DNA from: Isoptericola sp042668085
Lineage (GTDB): Bacteria > Actinomycetota > Actinomycetes > Actinomycetales > Cellulomonadaceae
Length of the DNA stretch: 20,790 nucleotides
Direction: 5' to 3'
Assembly (NCBI RefSeq): GCF_042668085.1
Contig: NZ_JBHVBO010000059.1
Coordinates: forward strand, 1-20,790
Part shown: positions 20,254 through 20,790 of the stretch, piece by piece
Layout of the letters: each line of letters opens with the position of its first letter
Position numbering within the stretch: position 1 is the stretch's first letter
Notes under the pieces: model-generated
What the model saw: only the letters and a program-made list of their open reading frames with translations
What the model was told of the DNA's origin: nothing
Databases searched by the model: none
Made by a program: the position numbers and the translations under genes

Positions 20254-20626
20254 AGGGGCGCGGGCGCGCGGCCTGCAGCGGCAGCAGGGCGGAGAGGTCG
20301 GCCCGCTCCCCCGACGCGCTCACCCGCCCGGAACGGACGGCGTCGTCCCACGACAGCTTCCCGGTCGCCAGCCCGAGCCAGGTCTCGACGTCGGTCTCCA
20401 CGACGTTGGGCGGCGTCCCGCGCGTGTGCCGCGGCCCGGCCACGGCCTGCACCGCCCCGGCGGGCGGCACCCGCACCTCGACGGAGTTGCCGGGCACGAC
20501 GTCGGCCAGCTCCTCGAGGGTGAACCGCACCGCCGTCGTCACCACGGGTCGCGAGGTGTCGCCGCCCAGCCACGCGGCCACGGCCGCCCGTCCGGCAGCA
20601 GGATCGGTCCGTCGTCGCGCAGGCAC
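20252..20626 (-). CDS. Sterol carrier (SCP) family protein, bacterial SCP orthologue type
   Basis: A 124-residue soluble protein. It opens MPARRRTDPAAGRAAVAAWL and has VRFTLEELADVVPGNSVEVR in the middle, then TPPNVVETDVETWLGLATGK and LSWDDAVRSGRVSASGERAD. These match the short actinobacterial SCP_3 family found beside purF. The SCP2-like fold binds hydrophobic ligands, but no ligand or role is established. The GTG start lacks a Shine-Dalgarno and has TAGGGT exactly 6 nt upstream, so a leaderless message is likely. In related genomes it usually adjoins purF; here the nuclease and a membrane protein gene lie between them. Confidence 0.85.
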   Translation of the reverse strand: MPARRRTDPAAGRAAVAAWLGGDTSRPVVTTAVRFTLEELADVVPGNSVEVRVPPAGAVQAVAGPRHTRGTPPNVVETDVETWLGLATGKLSWDDAVRSGRVSASGERADLSALLPLQAARPRP

Positions 20627-20632
20627 GCCAGC

Positions 20633-20638
20633 ACCCTA
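20633..20638 (-). promoter_or_regulatory. -10 element of a probable leaderless promoter (SCP-family gene)
   Basis: TAGGGT on the minus strand followed by 6 nt (GCTGGC) and the GTG start. There is no Shine-Dalgarno. The surrounding 15 bp (20626-20640) recurs with one change at 20704-20718. Confidence 0.5.
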
Positions 20639-20767
20639 AGCCTCCCCACCCACCGGCCGGCGGAGCCGCACGCGCACACCGCGAGCGCTCCGCCGTCGAA
20701 CATCGCCAGCACCCCAAGGCCGCGGCCCTGGACGGGCGCGCGAGCCGAACCACGAGCGTGGGTCGGG

Positions 20768-20786
20768 GGCTCCTTCGCGCGGACGT
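20768..20786 (-). repeat. Copy 2 of the nuclease leader repeat
   Basis: Nineteen bases equal to the nuclease leader at 20054-20073 except for one missing base, including GAAGGAG. No start codon follows at a normal distance (the nearest GTG is 17 nt on). The repeat may continue past the window edge. Confidence 0.55.
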
Positions 20787-20790
20787 ATCC

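Larger units (their letters stand above)
20539..20790 (-). other. Open reading frame entering from the right edge (doubtful partial CDS)
   Basis: A minus-strand frame is open from the window edge to a TGA at 20539-20541, overlapping the first 88 nt of the SCP-family gene in another frame. By hand count, 33 of the 36 codons from 20742 to 20635 end in G or C, as in real genes here. It reads GYVRAKEPPTHARGS... MFDGGALAVCACGSAG... with an internal ATG at 20703. I recognise no family. A long same-strand overlap and a promoter inside the frame argue against it, so it may be a gene end, a remnant or chance. Confidence 0.25.

Noticed and set aside
20753..20786. Gene starting GTG at 20753 on the minus strand behind the duplicated GAAGGAG.
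   Set aside because: The ribosome-binding site is 17 nt away, the frame is Arg/Cys/Trp-rich, its third positions are less G/C-biased, and it shadows the SCP-family gene.

Overview
The window is 20.8 kb of very GC-rich DNA with strong G/C preference at codon third positions and many GTG starts. It looks like the chromosome of a high-GC Gram-positive actinobacterium. A BldC-type regulator, a DUF3073 protein next to purM-purF, a bacterial SCP-type protein and DUF3618/holin-like envelope proteins point to Micrococcales, probably the Cellulomonas/Cellulosimicrobium/Promicromonospora group. That placement is inference from remembered homologues, not a search. No CRISPR array, integrase, transposase, prophage or plasmid module is visible. 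This is core chromosome with a few accessory touches.

Layout. 1-2866: a MarR regulator overlapping an EmrB/QacA-type efflux pump gene, then a second MarR regulator. 2894-5900: minus-strand tyrosine phosphatase, MsrB and DEAD-box RNA helicase. 5912-7973: M50-like membrane protease (+), DUF1206 membrane protein (-) and a HesB-like protein without cysteines (-). 8257-9686: tRNA-Lys abutting a glycerophosphodiesterase gene (+), then a monooxygenase-fold membrane protein (-). 9785-11598: secreted M15 D,D-carboxypeptidase-like protein (+) and a small zincin (-). 11713-12175: tRNA-Glu, tRNA-Asp, tRNA-Phe and a textbook terminator. 12270-13000: a translationally coupled holin-like/DUF3618 pair. 13051-16701: bldC (-), DUF3073 (+), purM and purF (-), a neighbourhood I remember as conserved in Streptomyces and Mycobacterium. 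16750-20050: a small membrane protein and a 936-residue secreted nuclease lying between purF and the SCP-family gene (20252-20626).

How it works together. purF and purM encode steps 1 and 5 of de novo purine synthesis. The MarR/efflux pair looks autoregulated through two matching operator boxes laid over its promoter. The nuclease has an 11-bp direct repeat resembling an actinobacterial PHO box upstream, which suggests phosphate scavenging from extracellular DNA; two C-terminal chitin-binding-like modules could hold it on polysaccharide. Several genes lack a Shine-Dalgarno sequence but have a -10-like hexamer 6-7 nt before the start codon, the signature of leaderless transcripts.

I found no clear novel multi-gene system. 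The most interesting items are regulatory: the double MarR operator, the PHO-box nuclease, the tRNA-Lys/CDS junction with a single-nucleotide gap, the leaderless-promoter cluster, and an exact SigR-type promoter match upstream of the DUF3073 gene.
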